From: Chryseobacterium sp. ZHDP1
Lineage (GTDB): Bacteria > Bacteroidota > Bacteroidia > Flavobacteriales > Weeksellaceae
Assembly: GCF_018603435.1 (NCBI RefSeq)
Contig: NZ_CP075682.1
Coordinates: 2,170,001 to 2,234,000, forward strand
Length of the DNA stretch: 64,000 bases
Reading direction: 5' to 3'
The position numbers and the translations under genes were made by a program. Shown one piece after another: positions 24,216 through 32,121 of this stretch (the stretch's first letter is position 1; each line of letters begins with the position of its first letter). A model generated the notes under the pieces. The model made no database searches, was not told the DNA's origin, and worked only from the letters and a program-made list of their open reading frames with translations.

Positions 24216-25187
24216 TTAGTTTTCAAGGATATAAGAAAACATCAATGGTGCACAAATGGTAGCATCACTTTCAACGATAAATTTCGGTGTTGTGATATCC
24301 AGTTTACCCCAGGTAATTTTCTCGTTCGGAACTGCTCCGGAATAAGAACCGTAAGAAGTCGTTGAGTCTGAAATCTGACAGAAATAAGACCAGAACGGAA
24401 TGTCATGCATTTCCATATCCTGATACAGCATCGGAACCACACAGATCGGGAAATCTCCGGCAATACCTCCTCCAATCTGGAAGAATCCTACTCCTTTTCC
24501 TGCTGAATTTTTAGTGTACCAGTCTGCTAAATAAGCCATATACTCGATCCCTGATTTCATCGTAGAGAATTTAAGTTCTCCTTTGATGCAGTAAGAAGCA
24601 AAAATATTACCCATTGTAGAATCTTCCCATCCCGGAACGACGATTGGTAAATTTTTCTCCGCAGCAGCAATCATCCATGAGTTTTCTCTCGGGATTTCAT
24701 AATACTGTTCCAAAACTCCGGAAAGGATCATTTTGTACATGTATTCGTGCGGGAAATATCTTTCACCTTTATCATCTGCATCTTTCCAGATTTCAAAAAT
24801 ATGTTTCTGCAATCTTCTGAAAGCTTCTTCTTCAGGAATACACGTATCTGTAACCCTGTTCAGACCTCTTTCCAGAAGATCCCATTCTTCCTGTGGCGTA
24901 AGATCTCTGTAGTGAGGAACTCTTTCATAGTGAGAATGTGCTACAAGATTCATTAAATCTTCTTCAAGGTTTGCCCCTGTACAAGAAATGAAATCTACTT
25001 TGTCCTGACGGATCATTTCTGCAAGAATTTTCCCCAACTCCGCAGTAGACATTGCTCCGGCAAGAGTGATCATCATTTTTCCGCCATCCTTTAGATGTGC
25101 AACATATCCCTTAGAAGCATCCACCAATGCAGCTGCGTTGAAGTGCAGGTAGTACTTTTCTATGAACTCAGTTATCGGTTTGCTCAT
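24216..25187 (-). CDS. Deoxyhypusine synthase-like protein
   Basis: 323 residues, near the length of archaeal/eukaryotic deoxyhypusine synthases. NAD-binding segments TLAGAMSTAELGKILAEMI and ISCTGANLEEDL occur at about 41-84. FFQIGGGIAGDF is the glycine loop, and the region SDSTTSYGSYSGAVPNEKITWGK (in parts) ends in K295, which aligns with the lysine that forms the enzyme-butylimine intermediate. Bacteria lack eIF5A, so the acceptor cannot be the usual one. Related bacterial enzymes make homospermidine or act on other amines. A polyamine product is the most reasonable inference. It is preceded by a -7-like box (TATCTTTG on the minus strand, 25203-25210). Confidence 0.88.
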   Translation of the reverse strand: MSKPITEFIEKYYLHFNAAALVDASKGYVAHLKDGGKMMITLAGAMSTAELGKILAEMIRQDKVDFISCTGANLEEDLMNLVAHSHYERVPHYRDLTPQEEWDLLERGLNRVTDTCIPEEEAFRRLQKHIFEIWKDADDKGERYFPHEYMYKMILSGVLEQYYEIPRENSWMIAAAEKNLPIVVPGWEDSTMGNIFASYCIKGELKFSTMKSGIEYMAYLADWYTKNSAGKGVGFFQIGGGIAGDFPICVVPMLYQDMEMHDIPFWSYFCQISDSTTSYGSYSGAVPNEKITWGKLDITTPKFIVESDATICAPLMFSYILEN

Positions 25188-25214
25188 TTTTTATAATTTT
25201 TGCAAAGATAAAAC

Positions 25215-25859
25215 TTAAAAACGGAATGTAGCGGCTGCACTTAAAGAAAGTCTCGTTAAACCTTCTTTTTGGTCTTCTCCGAATTCTACCGACTGTCCGT
25301 TAAAGCTCATTTTGCTAAGGGTTCCTCCCGAAAGTCCGATTTTCGGACCAATTAAAAAGTTCTTGCTTACTTCATACTGATACGCAAAATCCAGTTCCGC
25401 CCCGAATGTTGTTCCTTTTCCTTTTACCGTTCCTGTTTTTGTCGTATAGGTCATTGCTCCTAAAGCGACATCCATAAACAGTTTGTGCTTTGTTTCGTGA
25501 GCATCATTGGTTAGGGTAAGTTCCGGACCGTAAAAATTAATCTGGTCTTTTGTACTTACATTTGCAGAAACAATATTTCCAATATTGTCTGCCACACTTA
25601 ATCTTCCGCTTGTAGAAGCACTATAATTGGAATATTTGAACCCGATAAGAAGCCCTCTTTTTACTTCGTAGCGCAACGCAACATCGAAATTAAGACCGCT
25701 TTTAATTCCTTTGATGTATTCTTTCTGATCTCTCGGAATATTGTCCGGAGTTTTTGCCAGTCTCCACGCATAACCTACCGATGGAGAAATAGAAACTTTT
25801 TGCGCAAAAGAAAATACTGAGATTGAGAATAAACCCAATGCGAATAGTTTTTTGATCAT
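25215..25859 (-). CDS. Outer membrane beta-barrel protein
   Basis: 214 residues. The signal peptide MIKKLFALGLFSISVFSFAQ is followed by alternating strand patterns rich in aromatic and glycine residues (ISPSVGYAWRL, LLIGFKYSNYSASTSG, INFYGPELTLTND, LGAMTYTTKTG) and a final strand ending LSLSAAATFRF, the C-terminal Phe typical of porin-like barrels assembled by BamA. About eight strands are expected. The function is unknown (surface or small-channel protein). The downstream dys-like gene begins 27 bases after the stop, so the two could be cotranscribed. Confidence 0.78.
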   Translation of the reverse strand: MIKKLFALGLFSISVFSFAQKVSISPSVGYAWRLAKTPDNIPRDQKEYIKGIKSGLNFDVALRYEVKRGLLIGFKYSNYSASTSGRLSVADNIGNIVSANVSTKDQINFYGPELTLTNDAHETKHKLFMDVALGAMTYTTKTGTVKGKGTTFGAELDFAYQYEVSKNFLIGPKIGLSGGTLSKMSFNGQSVEFGEDQKEGLTRLSLSAAATFRF

Positions 25860-25878
25860 TAGTTTAAAAAATTTGCCG

Positions 25879-25912
25879 CAAAAATAAAACGAATATGTGA
25901 ATTGATGTCAAA
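25879..25912 (-). promoter_or_regulatory. Promoter of the outer membrane barrel gene
   Basis: Minus strand TTTG (25909-25912), 22 bases, then TATTTTTG (25879-25886), 19 bases before the start codon. It fits the Bacteroidota promoter pattern. Confidence 0.5.
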
Positions 25913-25961
25913 GAAAATAAAGTTTAACATTAAAAAAATCAACCGTAATACTGAAATCCGT

Positions 25962-26354
25962 TTAATATTTAAACTTCCTGTTCTCTTTTTTATCCGATAA
26001 TTTCTTTTTTGTGTCTAATCTTTTTTGCTTCTGCGCTTTTGAAGGTTTTGTTGCCAAACGTTTTTTGGGTATAATTAAAGCTTTGTTGACGATTTCCAGA
26101 ATTTTATCCGTCGCTTTATTTTTATTGGCAAGCTGCGTTCTGCTTTCTGAAACAGTTAAAAATAAAAATCCTTCTGCATTAATCCTGTTCTTCAGTTTTT
26201 CCTGAATTAAATTTTTCTGAAATTCATTGAAAAATCCGGATTCCTGAACATTCCAAAGAACCGTTACGGAAGTTTCCACCTTATTCACATTCTGTCCTCC
26301 TGCTCCACTACTCCGGGAAGTTTTAAAACTTAGTTCTTTGGTAAAATCTTTCAT
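25962..26354 (-). CDS. arfB: Alternative ribosome-rescue aminoacyl-tRNA hydrolase ArfB
   Basis: 130 residues. SSGAGGQNVNKVET (GGQ at 19-21) is the catalytic loop of peptidyl-tRNA hydrolysing release factors, and the basic C-terminal tail (KKRLATKPSKAQKQKRLD...KENRKFKY) is the ArfB/YaeJ tail that probes the empty mRNA channel of stalled ribosomes. It frees nascent chains on non-stop ribosomes without a stop codon. Its ATG overlaps the stop of the preceding gene (ATGA), so translation is coupled in the menE-like / unknown / arfB operon. Confidence 0.93.
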   Translation of the reverse strand: MKDFTKELSFKTSRSSGAGGQNVNKVETSVTVLWNVQESGFFNEFQKNLIQEKLKNRINAEGFLFLTVSESRTQLANKNKATDKILEIVNKALIIPKKRLATKPSKAQKQKRLDTKKKLSDKKENRKFKY

Positions 26355-26815
26355 TTAAATTTTAATTTTGAATGTTCTTTTATATAACTGAGTTCTCCAT
26401 CCACAAAAGACAAATCGCTTCTTAAATTGTTCACCGTATCTTTTTTAATAATCAAAAAACTTCTTTTATTGGAGTCTATAATTATTGAATCTCCACGTTC
26501 CGCATCATGCACACAAGCCCAAGAATATATTTCACAATTTCTGCCATTAATTGCATAGGGATAAGTATTTTTCCTGAAAGGATTAAAATAATGCGCTGTA
26601 CTTTTAAAACTTTTCAGATAAATGATATTAAAACAATGATTACCGGAATCGCTGATATCATCAATTATTCCTTTTATAACAATATTATTTTGGAATAAAG
26701 GCTCTTCATACTGATCCTGTTTTTCAGCTTCTCTCACACTCCATTGAAAATAAAACATCGAGCAGGTAAGAAAAATGACAAAAATAACTGCAATTTTTAT
26801 CAGTTGTCTTTTCAT
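26351..26815 (-). CDS. Unknown membrane-anchored protein between menE-like and arfB
   Basis: 154 residues that I do not recognise. MKRQLIKIAVIFVIFLTCSMFYFQW is a single N-terminal membrane helix or uncleaved signal. The rest is a small periplasmic beta-rich domain with three cysteines (HCFNI, NCEIYSWACVHD) that could form a disulfide. It overlaps both neighbours by ATGA junctions, so the three genes are translated together, yet the neighbours (a CoA ligase and a ribosome-rescue factor) do not suggest a role. It may have arrived as a passenger. Confidence 0.65.
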   Translation of the reverse strand: MKRQLIKIAVIFVIFLTCSMFYFQWSVREAEKQDQYEEPLFQNNIVIKGIIDDISDSGNHCFNIIYLKSFKSTAHYFNPFRKNTYPYAINGRNCEIYSWACVHDAERGDSIIIDSNKRSFLIIKKDTVNNLRSDLSFVDGELSYIKEHSKLKFK

Positions 26816-27840
26816 AAAATCAATTTTAAAAGTTCTTTCCTCGATACTTTCCCATTGGGCGTTCTCGGAATTTTTTCAACAAAAATAATTTCTTTCGGCT
26901 TGTGAAAACTTTTTTCAAACTGAATTTCTCTTACTTTTTTAATTAAATCGTCCGATTTTCCGCCTTCAAGTACTGCAATCAATTTCTGTCCAAGACTTGC
27001 GTCATCAATTCCTAACAAAACCACTTCATTCGAAATTTCTTTTTTTACCAGAGCCTCCAACTGTTCAGGAAAAATTTTTGCACCTCCTGAATTGATTACA
27101 TTGTCAATTCTTCCTAAAAATTTAAACTGCTTCTCGTTTTTTATTTCAACTAAATCATTCGTTTGAAGAATTTCGGGATTTAATTTGGAGGCAAAAATTC
27201 TCAGACAGTTTCTTTCGTCCAAAGATATTTCTACATTTTCAAAAACCGTAAAATATTCTTCAGGGTTTGGCAAAATCTGTTTTAATCCAATGTGAGAAAG
27301 CGTTTCAGACATTCCGTAAGTTTCGAAAATAAAGGTTTCAGAGTCTGAGTTATTCAAAGCTTCTTTCATCTTTTTTTTCAGGTCTTCGGAAACTGCGGCT
27401 CCGCCAATAATCAGATTTCTAATCAGATACAGTTTATCTAAAGAATTCTCCACCTGAAACGGCGTCATAGCACAGAAATCAACAGACTGATCTAAAGTTT
27501 CAACGGGTTTAATCGAAGGATCAACAACAATTAATTTTAATTTTCTCATCATTGAACGAACGACCATCATTTTCCCGGAAATATATTCGACCGGAAGACA
27601 GATTAAAGCCGTATTTCCTTCTTTCAATCTCAAAAAATCACAGGTCATCTCTGCCGAATTTATCATTCTGCTTTTTTCAATATCAAAAACTTTGGGAGTT
27701 CCCGTAGAACCGGAAGTCTGTACTTTTACGGTATCAGAATCCGAGAACCATTCTTCCAGAAAATTCTTCACCTTGATTTCGAATTCTGTTTCAAAGGATA
27801 ATTGATTAATATTGAGATTATTGAAGTCGATCTGCATCAT
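26812..27840 (-). CDS. menE: AMP-binding acyl-CoA ligase, probable o-succinylbenzoate-CoA ligase
   Basis: 342 residues, the short form common in Bacteroidota. The phosphate loop TSGSTGTPKVFDIEKSRM is at about 43-60, a motif II-like FETYGMSETLSHIG comes later, FLGRIDNVINSGGAKIFPEQLE marks the hinge, and the C-terminal PRTPNGKVSRKELLKL contains the acyl-adenylate lysine. The likely reaction is activation of o-succinylbenzoate in menaquinone synthesis. The assignment rests on length and pattern, and another small acid is possible because no other men genes are near. It is the first gene of a three-gene overlapping operon. Confidence 0.68.
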   Translation of the reverse strand: MMQIDFNNLNINQLSFETEFEIKVKNFLEEWFSDSDTVKVQTSGSTGTPKVFDIEKSRMINSAEMTCDFLRLKEGNTALICLPVEYISGKMMVVRSMMRKLKLIVVDPSIKPVETLDQSVDFCAMTPFQVENSLDKLYLIRNLIIGGAAVSEDLKKKMKEALNNSDSETFIFETYGMSETLSHIGLKQILPNPEEYFTVFENVEISLDERNCLRIFASKLNPEILQTNDLVEIKNEKQFKFLGRIDNVINSGGAKIFPEQLEALVKKEISNEVVLLGIDDASLGQKLIAVLEGGKSDDLIKKVREIQFEKSFHKPKEIIFVEKIPRTPNGKVSRKELLKLIL

Positions 27841-27889
27841 TTCCGAGAATAAAATATACAGTAAATTTAAAAAAAAGTTTAATATTTTC

Positions 27890-27919
27890 TTGTATGTAAT
27901 AAAAAAAGCTGTAAATTTG
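27890..27919 (+). promoter_or_regulatory. Promoter of tRNA-Gln
   Basis: TTG (27890-27892), exactly 19 bases, then TAAATTTG (27912-27919): the cleanest Bacteroidota-type promoter in the window. The tRNA begins 18 bases downstream. Confidence 0.8.
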
Positions 27920-27937
27920 CACCACTAAAACAAACAG

Positions 27938-28008
27938 AGACTCATGGTGTAGCGGTAACACTACTGATTTTGGTTCAGTCATCTGGGGTTCGAATCCCTG
28001 TGAGTCTA
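27938..28008 (+). tRNA. tRNA-Gln (anticodon TTG)
   Basis: 71 bases with a full cloverleaf: acceptor stem AGACTCA / TGAGTCT with discriminator A at 28008, D arm, anticodon stem ACTGA / TCAGT with loop TTTTGGT giving anticodon TTG at 27970-27972, and a T arm GGTTCGAATCC. CCA is not encoded. A matching promoter lies upstream and a terminator directly downstream, so it is a single-gene transcript. Confidence 0.95.
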
Positions 28009-28010
28009 CA

Positions 28011-28042
28011 AAAACCATCCTTTTTCAAGGGTGGTTTTTTGT
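28011..28042 (+). terminator. Terminator of tRNA-Gln
   Basis: Stem AAAACCATCC / GGGTGGTTTT with an 8-base loop and T-rich tail, 3 bases after the tRNA. Confidence 0.8.
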
Positions 28043-28120
28043 TTCTTTTTTTTCAGAATTTCAGCTTCGTTATTTTTAATAAATTTTTATTTTCTCCGTT
28101 TTTAATTTATTTTAAAAATA

Positions 28121-28148
28121 AAAGACTGCCTCAAAAAAAGCAGCCTTT
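28121..28148 (-). terminator. Terminator of the XRE regulator
   Basis: Plus-strand AAAGACTGC / GCAGCCTTT stem with one mismatch and a 10-base loop. On the minus strand it ends in a T-rich tail, 22 bases after the stop at 28170. Confidence 0.55.
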
Positions 28149-28169
28149 CCGATTTTATATCTAACAATA

Positions 28170-28460
28170 CTATAAATATTCTTTAGGAACTTCAATTCCG
28201 TTTTTCTTCATATACTCTAGCAGATCATTATATTTATCTTCATAGCCATTACCGCACTTATCTGAAATACTGCATATGTCAGAAGGTTTAATTTCTAAAA
28301 TATCCGAAATTCTGGTAAGAATATCGAGATTGATCTTTACTTTGGAATTTTCAATATCGGAATACGCTTTCTGAGAAATTCCCATCTCAAAAGCCATATA
28401 TTCCTGAGTAAAATCCTTACTCCGTCTTATTTTTCTGATATTTTGTCCACATATTTTCAT
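28170..28460 (-). CDS. XRE-family helix-turn-helix regulator
   Basis: 96 residues from ATG 28460 (MKICGQNIRKIRRSK). An upstream in-frame start at 28520 would overlap the promoter box and is rejected. The Cro/C1-type helix-turn-helix is clear: KDFTQEYMAFEMGISQKAYSDIENSK, followed by LDILTRISDILEI. The C-terminal 35 residues (NGYEDKYNDLLEYMKKNGIEVP) are a short helical tail. Alone and divergent from ccoNO. It could repress itself or the oxidase, but that is only suggested by position. Confidence 0.85.
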   Translation of the reverse strand: MKICGQNIRKIRRSKDFTQEYMAFEMGISQKAYSDIENSKVKINLDILTRISDILEIKPSDICSISDKCGNGYEDKYNDLLEYMKKNGIEVPKEYL

Positions 28461-28517
28461 GTCTTCCGGTTTTAGTAGTTTTCGGTATATTTTAGAAGTA
28501 TATCTATTAGACTTACA

Positions 28518-28525
28518 CAAAGTTA
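28518..28525 (-). promoter_or_regulatory. -7 promoter box of the XRE regulator
   Basis: Minus strand TAACTTTG, 57 bases before the chosen start, with a TTTG 14-15 bases upstream. It supports the shorter start of the regulator. Confidence 0.45.
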
Positions 28526-28644
28526 GTAAATACCTTTGTCAAAACATTATTACACTACATGATATTTAATATTACCTTAAAATTTGTTTGTGAAATTAAG
28601 CTTTAATAGAAAAATATCAACTTCAGTACAACACAATAGGAATT

Positions 28645-30924
28645 ATGGAGACGCAAAAATTTAATTATGACAATAATATTGTCAGAGCATTCCTCTATGC
28701 TACAATCGCATTCGGTTTGGTGGGTTTTTTACTCGGGCTTACTGCTGCGCTGATGCTTTTTTATCCTGAACTTCCGGAATTTTTATTCGGAACCGATGAT
28801 ACAACGATTAAAAGTTTAGCATCCGGTAATATTCAGGGGCTTATTAATACTCAGGGAGCTTTAGGTTTCGGGAGAATCAGAATGCTTCATACGAGTGCTG
28901 TGATTTTCGCATTTGTCTGTAATTCCTTTTTCTGCGGTGCGTATTACAGTATGCAGAGACTTCTTAAAACAAGAATGTACAGTGATACATTGTCATGGAT
29001 TCACTTCTGGACATGGCAGATCATGATTGTTTCAGTGGTAATTACGTTCTTAATGGGAATTAACACCTCAAAAGAATATGCAGAACACGAATGGCCGATT
29101 GATATTTTAATTACCATTTCATGGGTGATTTTCGGGATCAATATGTTCGGAACCATTGCCAAAAGAAGAGTGAGACATCTTTATGTAGCCATTTGGTTTT
29201 ACATGGGAACGTGGCTTGCCGTAGCAATGCTTCATATCTTCAATAATCTTGAAGTTCCGTTATCTTTTACCACATGGAAATCTTATTCTATCTACGCAGG
29301 AGCTAAAGATGCGTTGGTTCAGTGGTGGTACGGTCATAACGCGGTAGCGTTCGTACTGACAACTCCAGTTCTTGGTTTAATGTATTATTTCTTACCAAAA
29401 GCGGCAGACAGACCTGTATTTTCATACAAATTATCCATCATTCACTTCTGGTCTCTGATCTTCGTTTACCTTTGGGCAGGACCACACCATTTACAATATA
29501 CTGCGCTTCCGGCTTGGGCACAGGCGGTGGGAACAGGTTTCTCCATCATGCTGATCGCTCCGTCCTGGGGAGGCATGCTGAACGGATTGCTGACTCTTAG
29601 AGGAGCTTGGGACAAAGTAAGAGAAAATCCTATCTTAAAATTCTTCGTCGTTGCGGTAACATGCTACGGTATGGCAACTTTTGAAGGTCCGCTTTTAGCA
29701 ACAAAATCTTTAAATAAAATTGGCCACTATACAGACTGGGTAATCGGTCACGTACACATCGGAGCATTAGGATGGAACGGTTTCATGGCTTTCGGTATCG
29801 TTTATTATCTGATTCCTGTAATGTGGAGAACACAGCTTTGGTCCAGAAAACTAGCCAACTGGCATTTCTGGCTGGGAACTTTAGGAATTATTTTCTACGC
29901 GGTTCCGATGTATATTTCAGGATTTACTCAGGGATTAATGTGGAAACAGTTCAATCCGGACGGAACTTTAGTTTGGAAAAACTGGCTGGATACCGTAACT
30001 GCAATTATTCCTTACTATAAAATGAGATTCTTAGGAGGTCTGTTCTATATTTCAGGAGCCATTTTAATGCTGGTGAATGTTATTAAAACCATCAAAGCAG
30101 GATCTTTCCAGAAAAACGTTCCGGCAGAAGCTCCGGCACTGGCAAATATCGGATCTGCAAGAAAAGAAGGCGAAGGAATCCACTTATGGATCGAAAGAAC
30201 TCCGAGAGTTATGGCAATATTGGCTTTCATTACAGTAGCTATCGGAGGTTTGGTAGAAATTATTCCGACATTAACCTTAAAACAGAGTGTTCCTACCATT
30301 ACCGCAGTAAAACCTTACTCCCCATTGGAACTGGAAGGAAGAGATTTATACATCCGCGAAGGCTGTAACGCCTGCCACTCTCAGATGATCCGCCCTTTCC
30401 GTGATGAAATTGTAAGATTTGAAGGCAAAAACGGACAGTATTCCAAAGCAGGAGAATTTGTTTACGACAGACCATTCCTTTGGGGATCTAAAAGAACAGG
30501 GCCGGATCTGCAGAGAGAAGGCGGAAGAAACCCGGATTCATGGCACTTCAAACACATGTATAATCCAAGAATTACCTCAGCGGGTTCTATCATGCCGCGT
30601 TTCCCTTGGCTGATCAGCAATACACTGGACAGAACAAAGACGGTAGACAAGATGAAATTAATGAAAAATTACTTTGACGTTCCTTATTCAAAAGCTGAGA
30701 TAGATTCCGCAAACCAGTGGGCAGACAATCAGGCAGGTGCTATCGTAAAAAGAATTTATTCTGAAGCGAAAGACGTGAAAGATCAGGTGGAAAAAGACCG
30801 TGCGGCAAAAGGAGCTTCATTCGTTCCTCTGGAAAAAAGAGAAATCGTAGCCATGATCGCTTATCTGCAAAGATTAGGAACCGATATTAAAACCACTCAG
30901 ATTAAAACTGCAAGTGCAGAATAA
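28645..30924 (+). CDS. ccoNO: cbb3-type cytochrome c oxidase, fused subunits I and II (CcoN-CcoO)
   Basis: 759 residues. Residues 1-480 are CcoN with about 12 membrane helices: heme ligand H82 (RMLHTS), copper ligands H231 (WWYGHNAV) and H281/H282 (AGPHHLQY), and heme ligands H369/H371 (GHVHIGAL). From about 510 on there is a new membrane anchor and a CcoO-like cytochrome c domain with a CNACH heme site (C574, C577, H578), GRDLYIREGC and SWHFKHMYNPR. CcoN and CcoO are separate proteins in proteobacteria, while the fusion is usual in Bacteroidota. The complex reduces O2 at low concentration and pumps protons. ccoP follows after 16 bases. Confidence 0.96.
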   Translation: METQKFNYDNNIVRAFLYATIAFGLVGFLLGLTAALMLFYPELPEFLFGTDDTTIKSLASGNIQGLINTQGALGFGRIRMLHTSAVIFAFVCNSFFCGAYYSMQRLLKTRMYSDTLSWIHFWTWQIMIVSVVITFLMGINTSKEYAEHEWPIDILITISWVIFGINMFGTIAKRRVRHLYVAIWFYMGTWLAVAMLHIFNNLEVPLSFTTWKSYSIYAGAKDALVQWWYGHNAVAFVLTTPVLGLMYYFLPKAADRPVFSYKLSIIHFWSLIFVYLWAGPHHLQYTALPAWAQAVGTGFSIMLIAPSWGGMLNGLLTLRGAWDKVRENPILKFFVVAVTCYGMATFEGPLLATKSLNKIGHYTDWVIGHVHIGALGWNGFMAFGIVYYLIPVMWRTQLWSRKLANWHFWLGTLGIIFYAVPMYISGFTQGLMWKQFNPDGTLVWKNWLDTVTAIIPYYKMRFLGGLFYISGAILMLVNVIKTIKAGSFQKNVPAEAPALANIGSARKEGEGIHLWIERTPRVMAILAFITVAIGGLVEIIPTLTLKQSVPTITAVKPYSPLELEGRDLYIREGCNACHSQMIRPFRDEIVRFEGKNGQYSKAGEFVYDRPFLWGSKRTGPDLQREGGRNPDSWHFKHMYNPRITSAGSIMPRFPWLISNTLDRTKTVDKMKLMKNYFDVPYSKAEIDSANQWADNQAGAIVKRIYSEAKDVKDQVEKDRAAKGASFVPLEKREIVAMIAYLQRLGTDIKTTQIKTASAE

Positions 30925-30940
30925 TTTAAATTAAATTGAC

Positions 30941-31828
30941 ATGAAAACAAGAACCCCGATTTCAATCTACATTCTCGTAACAGTAGGTTTAACGATTATG
31001 GCGTTCGAAATGTTCGCGCACGATTCAGGATATTTTTCTTCACCTTTTTTCTGGGGATTAATGCTTATTGCAATTATTCTTCTTCTCATCATGAACTCCA
31101 TCGGAGATTTAATTGAAGGTGAAAATTTTAAGAAATTATCTGACGAAGAAAAAGCAGCCTATATTAAAGATAAAAATACGCCTTACTTTCAGAAACTCTG
31201 GAATTCGGCATTCAAAAAACAGTCTGCAACAGAGGAAAAAGATATTCTTATCGATCATGGATTCGACGGAATTACCGAACTGGACAATTCTCTTCCAAAA
31301 TGGTGGATCGGCTTATTTTACTTCGGATGTATTTTCTGCGCCATATATCTTACCGCTTTTGCCTTCACAGATTATGCGCATCCGGATGCAGAACTGAATG
31401 CAGAAACCAAAACAATGCTGGCTTCCATTGCAGAATTTGAAAAAACAGCTCCGCAGGTAACACTGGAAAATGCAAAATACAGTGCAGACAACATCGCGGA
31501 AGGTCAGGAATTATTTAAAACAAACTGCGTAACCTGCCACGGAGAAAACGGAAAAGGCGGAATTGGTCCTAACCTTACAGACACACACTGGATTAATGTA
31601 AAACAGAAAAGCCTGTTTAAAAACGTAATCTGGATGCTGGAAAACGGTTCTCCAAACAATCCTACAATGAGACCTTTAATTAAAGAAGGAACCATTACCG
31701 GAAGAGATGCAGAAAAAATCGCAGCCTATATTTACCATATTAATCAGGAAACCCCTGCTATTACTCCGGCTCAGGGCGGTGCTGCACCACAGGGTGAGCT
31801 GGTGAAATGGGAAAACGGAAACGAATAA
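30941..31828 (+). CDS. ccoP: cbb3-type oxidase cytochrome c subunit (CcoP-like, single heme)
   Basis: 295 residues. Two membrane segments occur, at about 9-24/33-51 and 120-142 (WWIGLFYFGCIFCAIYL, the CcoP N-terminal domain). Then comes one c-type cytochrome domain with CVTCH at C196-H200, IGPNLTD and the probable axial Met in NNPTMRPL. Proteobacterial CcoP has two hemes, and this one has a single site. The extra N-terminal helix may do the job of CcoQ, which is not present separately. It passes electrons to the CcoNO core. No ccoG, H, I or S assembly genes are in the window. Confidence 0.93.
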   Translation: MKTRTPISIYILVTVGLTIMAFEMFAHDSGYFSSPFFWGLMLIAIILLLIMNSIGDLIEGENFKKLSDEEKAAYIKDKNTPYFQKLWNSAFKKQSATEEKDILIDHGFDGITELDNSLPKWWIGLFYFGCIFCAIYLTAFAFTDYAHPDAELNAETKTMLASIAEFEKTAPQVTLENAKYSADNIAEGQELFKTNCVTCHGENGKGGIGPNLTDTHWINVKQKSLFKNVIWMLENGSPNNPTMRPLIKEGTITGRDAEKIAAYIYHINQETPAITPAQGGAAPQGELVKWENGNE

Positions 31829-31859
31829 AAAATAATTATCTCAACACTTAAACCATGCC

Positions 31860-31948
31860 AAGCCCCCTATCCATAAACCTAACATAATATTTTGAATATT
31901 CATTTTTGCTAAACCTTTTCAACAGAAAAATGATTAAAAAGGGGGCTT
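31860..31948 (+). terminator. Long-loop inverted repeat downstream of ccoP
   Basis: Perfect 9-bp stem AAGCCCCCT / AGGGGGCTT with a 71-base loop, followed by TTTTTAG. It probably ends the ccoNO-ccoP transcript, but the long loop is unusual for an intrinsic terminator. Confidence 0.45.
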
Positions 31949-31959
31949 TTTAGAAAACC

Positions 31960-32045
31960 AAACCCGAGCCTTGACTGCCATTTTCAACTATTCACTTGAC
32001 AATTAACTAAACTAAATTCCATAATTGGCAGTCAAGGCAGGGTTT
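31960..32045. repeat. Long imperfect inverted repeat upstream of tamB
   Basis: Left arm AAACCCGAGCCTTGACTGCC (31960-31979) and right arm beginning GGCAGTCAAGGCAGGGTT (32027-32044) pair over about 20 bases with one small bulge. The spacer is about 45 bases, and the right arm is followed by a T run. It could be a second terminator, a small RNA or a MITE remnant. Confidence 0.5.
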
Positions 32046-32096
32046 TTGTATTCACAAAAGTGTACCACAACATAGTAACAGTACGATAAGTATTGT

Positions 32097-32104
32097 TATA
32101 TTTG
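32097..32104 (+). promoter_or_regulatory. -7 promoter box of tamB operon
   Basis: TATATTTG, 17 bases before the TTG start of tamB. The -33 element is not obvious. Confidence 0.4.
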
Positions 32105-32121
32105 TTTAAACCCGATCACTT

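Noticed and set aside
28461-28520. Longer XRE regulator start at 28520
   Set aside because: It overlaps the TAACTTTG promoter box. The helix-turn-helix protein is complete from 28460.
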